DNA from: CAZKGE01 sp964541695
GTDB lineage: Bacteria; Bacillota; Clostridia; Christensenellales; CAG-138
Reading direction: 5' to 3'
Assembly (NCBI GenBank): GCA_964541695.1
Contig: CAZIRB010000054.1
Coordinates: 1-15,221 of the forward strand
Length of the DNA: 15,221 bases
Shown here: positions 13,090 through 15,221 of the stretch, in pieces
Layout of the letters: every line of letters starts with the position of its first letter
How positions within the stretch are numbered: position 1 is the stretch's first letter
Program-made: the position numbers and the translations under genes
Notes under the pieces: model-generated
What the model was told of the DNA's origin: nothing
The model's input: only the letters and a program-made list of their open reading frames with translations
Databases searched by the model: none

Positions 13090-13806
13090 CTATTCTATGA
13101 TCGTTCCGTCCGTCGCGACGGTGATAACCTGCCAGGGGATCAGCTTGCCGCTTTTTTGCAGCGCCGTCTTGACCGCATGCTCGATGCCGCCGCAGCACGG
13201 CACCTCCATGCGCACGACCGTCACGCTCTTGATGTCGTTTTGCGCGAGGATCGCGGTCAGCTTCTCCGCGTAGTCCACGGCGTCGAGCTTCGGGCAACCG
13301 ACCAATACGATGCGGCCCTTGAGAAACCGCTCGTGGAAATCGCCGCACGCAAACGCCGTGCAGTCGGCCGCGACGAGCAGCTTCGCGCCGCTAAAATACG
13401 GGGCGTTGACCGGCACAAGCTTGATCTGCACCGGCCACTGCGAAAGCCGCGACACCGCGCGCGGCGCGCTCACATTGGCGCCGTCCGGCTGCTCCGCGCG
13501 CTCGATCCGGCGCGACTGCGTGCCCGGGCAGCCGCAGAACGCGGGTTTTGCGGGCCGCGGCTGCTCCTGTTCCGCCTTGCCCAACGCCACGGCCTGCTCG
13601 TCAAACGCCGCGGCCTCGCGCTCCACAAACGAGATCGCATTCGTCGGGCAGACCGGCAGGCAGTTGCCGAGCCCGTCGCAGTAGTCGTCGCGCAAAAGCT
13701 TCGCCTTGCCGTTCACCATGCCGATGGCGCCCTCGTGGCAGGCCGACGCGCACGCGCCGCAGCCGTTGCACTTTTCTTCATCTATTTGAATAATTTTCCG
13801 GATCAT
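13090..13806 (-). CDS. 4Fe-4S ferredoxin-like partner protein of Hcp
   Basis: A 238-residue iron-sulfur protein that commonly precedes hcp in Clostridia and probably feeds it electrons. Motif one is complete: C13, C16, C19, C23 in CNGCGACASAC. Motif two, C43-DGLGN-C49-LPV-C53-P, has L46 where the second cysteine would be, so this site could hold a 3Fe-4S cluster or be degenerate. The C-terminal part (about 90-238) has further cysteines (C91, C93, C149, C154, C171, C204, C205) in FCGCPG, CTAFACG, VGCPKLD and VPCCGG, which may bind another cofactor. AGGAGG precedes the ATG. It is first in the operon, divergent from the Crp/Fnr gene. Confidence 0.92.
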   Translation of the reverse strand: MIRKIIQIDEEKCNGCGACASACHEGAIGMVNGKAKLLRDDYCDGLGNCLPVCPTNAISFVEREAAAFDEQAVALGKAEQEQPRPAKPAFCGCPGTQSRRIERAEQPDGANVSAPRAVSRLSQWPVQIKLVPVNAPYFSGAKLLVAADCTAFACGDFHERFLKGRIVLVGCPKLDAVDYAEKLTAILAQNDIKSVTVVRMEVPCCGGIEHAVKTALQKSGKLIPWQVITVATDGTIIE

Positions 13807-13835
13807 CCCGTTATCCTCCTTGACTTTCTTGCACG

Positions 13836-13877
13836 AGTATACTACGATACAGGCGGTCGATCTGTTGGAAAAACAAC
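13836..13877. promoter_or_regulatory. Divergent promoter and Crp/Fnr-type operator between ferredoxin-hcp operon and regulator
   Basis: The palindrome AGTATACT (13836-13843) supplies a TATACT -10 on both strands. The inverted repeat GTTG-GAAAAA-CAAC (13864-13877, centre 13870.5) has Crp/Fnr-like half sites. With the usual -10 to start distance, the minus-strand start falls near 13829, placing the operator at about -41.5, the class II activator position. The minus-strand -35 is poor, as expected for an activated promoter. For the regulator gene the same site lies just downstream of its predicted start, suggesting negative autoregulation. Confidence 0.65.
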
Positions 13878-13890
13878 GGGGGAAACGGTC

Positions 13891-14550
13891 TTGCGCGATT
13901 TTATAGATGTACTGAAAGTATCACCGCTTTTTATGGGTATCGCGGAACACGAGATTCCGACCCTGCTCGGGTGCCTGAGCGTGCAGGAGCGCGCGTACGC
14001 GCGCAACGAGTTTGTGCTGCGCTTCGGCGAGCGCGTCGACTCGGTCGCGCTGGTGCTGACCGGCGGCGTGCACATCATCCAGGAGGACTTCTGGGGCAAC
14101 CGGCACCTGATGGCCGAGATGCGGCCCGGCCAGGTTTTCGCGGAGAGCTACGCCTGCACGCAGGGCGCGACGCTCTTTATCAGCGCGGTCGCGGTGGAGC
14201 CCGCGTCCGTTTTATATTTGAACGTGCGCAAAATCATGACCACCTGCTCGGTCAACTGCGAGTTTCACGCGCGGTTGATCCGCAACCTGCTCGCGTCGCT
14301 CGCGGAAAAAAACCTGCTGATGAACGAGAAGCTGCTGCACATCGCGCAGCGCACGACGCGCGAAAAGCTGCTCTCCTATCTCTCGGCCGAGTCGCAGCGC
14401 CAGAACCGGGCGTCGTTTTCGATTCCGTTCAACCGGCAGCAGCTCGCGGATTACCTCTGCGTGGACCGCAGCGCCATGTCGAACGAGCTATCCAAGCTGC
14501 GCGACGAGGGCCTGCTCACGTTCGACCGCAACCACTTCTCGCTGGTGTAG
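13891..14550 (+). CDS. Crp/Fnr-family transcriptional regulator (HcpR-like by context)
   Basis: A 219-residue regulator with an N-terminal cyclic-nucleotide-binding-like beta-barrel (about 10-110, including LRFGERVDSVALVLTGGVHI and MRPGQVFAESYAC), a dimerisation helix (about 112-150) and a C-terminal winged HTH (about 178-210, FNRQQLADYLCVDRSAMSNE). It lacks the N-terminal Fnr cysteine cluster; C28, C89 and the C119/C123 pair could sense heme, NO or thiol state. I chose the TTG at 13891, preceded by GGGGGAAACGG; no ATG is available near the domain start and the frame further upstream crosses the promoter. Position opposite the ferredoxin-hcp operon makes that operon its likely target. Confidence 0.92.
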   Translation: MRDFIDVLKVSPLFMGIAEHEIPTLLGCLSVQERAYARNEFVLRFGERVDSVALVLTGGVHIIQEDFWGNRHLMAEMRPGQVFAESYACTQGATLFISAVAVEPASVLYLNVRKIMTTCSVNCEFHARLIRNLLASLAEKNLLMNEKLLHIAQRTTREKLLSYLSAESQRQNRASFSIPFNRQQLADYLCVDRSAMSNELSKLRDEGLLTFDRNHFSLV

Positions 14551-14605
14551 CGGGATGAGGATTGCGGTAGCGGTTGCGGCGGCATCGGCGTTCCGCCCGG
14601 GCGCG

Positions 14606-15010
14606 TCAAAGCCGCTTCGTAAAAAAATACTGCACGCAGTCCCCAAAACAGGGGTCGATCTTCGCGGCCACCGTATAGCCGAGTTTCTTGTAAAACTCCG
14701 GCGCCTGGAAGCTGTACGTGTTGAGCAGGACGCGCGTAAGCCCAGCGCGCCGCGCGGCCTCCTCCGCGTGCGCGAGCAGGCGCTTGCCCAGGCCCTTCCC
14801 GCGGTGGACCTTGTCGACGAACAAAAACTCGATTTCCAGCGTGTCGCACACGCCGCCCGCCACAATGCCCGCCACGATCGTCCCGTTTTCCTCGATGTGG
14901 AAGCTGTAATCGCCCGCGCCTGCGAGAAACGTCCGGTTGTATTTGCGCAGCCTGCCGTGAATTGATTCAGCCGCCTCGCGGGAGCTGGCGACGATGGGTG
15001 TTTCGCGCAT
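14606..15010 (-). CDS. GNAT-family N-acetyltransferase
   Basis: A 134-residue acetyltransferase with a single GNAT fold. The acetyl-CoA loop is VHRGKGLGKRL following the strand EIEFLFVD, and the C-terminal motif FQAPEFYKKLGYTV is typical of the family. The substrate is unknown. The ATG at 15010 (METPIV-like start MRETPIVASS) has GAGG a few bases upstream; an ATG 33 bp upstream would leave only 9 bases to the -10 element and has no ribosome binding site. It is convergent with the Crp/Fnr gene, 55 bp apart, with no clear terminator between them. Confidence 0.85.
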   Translation of the reverse strand: MRETPIVASSREAAESIHGRLRKYNRTFLAGAGDYSFHIEENGTIVAGIVAGGVCDTLEIEFLFVDKVHRGKGLGKRLLAHAEEAARRAGLTRVLLNTYSFQAPEFYKKLGYTVAAKIDPCFGDCVQYFFTKRL

Positions 15011-15052
15011 AAAGCCTCGTTTCCGGACCGGTCCGGCGTTCATTGTGCGAGT

Positions 15053-15061
15053 ATTATACCA
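15053..15061 (-). promoter_or_regulatory. Extended -10 promoter for the GNAT gene
   Basis: Minus-strand TGGTATAAT, with the hexamer at 15053-15058, gives a leader of about 35 nt to the ATG at 15010. The -35 region is not recognisable. Confidence 0.6.
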
Positions 15062-15111
15062 TAGATGCTCGGCAGGCGGGTATCGGATATGGCCCCGTTT
15101 GCCGGACTTTT

Positions 15112-15221
15112 CTATTTCAGTTTGTTCGCCAGGTAGAGGATCAGGTCCTGCGGCGTCGGCTTGACTGGAAACGGCATGGACGCCCATTGCGCCCGCACGG
15201 CCGGGTCGGGGCTGCCGTATC
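15112..15221 (-). CDS. 3' end of an unidentified gene running off the window
   Basis: The last 35 codons and TAG stop of a minus-strand gene. The readable end includes QWASMPFPVKPTPQ and then DLILYLANKLK. The GC-rich third positions and its position upstream of the GNAT gene, with a promoter between, support coding. The visible part is too short to name a family. Confidence 0.6.
   Translation of the reverse strand, partial: YGSPDPAVRAQWASMPFPVKPTPQDLILYLANKLK

Noticed and set aside
13075..13890. N-terminal extension of the Crp/Fnr regulator
   Set aside because: It lies antisense to the ferredoxin-like gene and across the divergent promoter; the domain starts at 13891.

Overview
The window looks like a chromosomal segment from a GC-rich, anaerobic, Gram-positive member of the Clostridia (Oscillospirales or Christensenellales type). 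This is inferred from gene content: PepT, YlmH-like S4 protein, an EFR1-type flavodoxin/ferredoxin, Hcp with its ferredoxin-like partner and a Crp/Fnr regulator, two lipoproteins and a GerMN-like protein, together with strong GGAGG ribosome binding sites. There is no phage, plasmid, transposase, CRISPR array, tRNA or rRNA. A run of 100 Ns (4874-4973) marks a scaffold join.

Layout. 1-321: repeats. 322-2935 (minus): pepT, a small alpha/beta hydrolase, more repeats, and a YbaK-type deacylase. 2936-3175: divergent promoters. 3176-4006 (plus): a NifX/NifB-type metal-cofactor protein and a UPF0251/DUF134 protein. 4007-4362: repeats. 4363-5301 (minus): an Smr-domain protein, a gene fragment, the gap, and an AAC(6')-like acetyltransferase cut by the gap. 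5492-6526 (plus): a GerMN-like lipoprotein and two small hydrophilic genes that end at a strong terminator. 6573-7377: repeats, including two tandem 255-bp copies. 7378-8698 (plus): an ICMT-family methyltransferase and a lipoprotein. 8712-10753 (minus): EFR1 and ArsC/Spx-like genes overlapping by 4 bp, a 116-bp duplication, and ylmH. 10754-11487: repeats. 11488-13806 (minus): hcp and its ferredoxin-like partner, divergent from a Crp/Fnr regulator (13891-14550, plus). 14606-15221 (minus): a GNAT acetyltransferase and the 3' end of one more gene.

How the genes fit together. The clearest functional module is 11488-14550, a nitrosative/oxidative stress and redox unit: Hcp with all its cluster ligands, an Fe-S partner protein, and a divergent Crp/Fnr regulator. 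An inverted repeat GTTG-N6-CAAC lies about 41.5 bp upstream of the predicted operon start, the classic class II activator position. The second regulated-looking locus is the NifX/DUF134 pair, whose near-consensus promoter is bracketed by two CATATG-centred half-palindromes.

The most unusual feature is a family of intergenic repeats that fills all five long gene-free stretches. Each module has an inner hairpin (CCAAAGGG...CCCTTTGG) and an outer G/C-rich hairpin. Loops and stems vary from copy to copy while pairing is kept. Modules often sit in head-to-head pairs around a spacer that varies from roughly 20 to 130 bp, and every repeat tract lies directly downstream of at least one stop codon. 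This resembles REP/BIME elements of other bacteria but differs in sequence.
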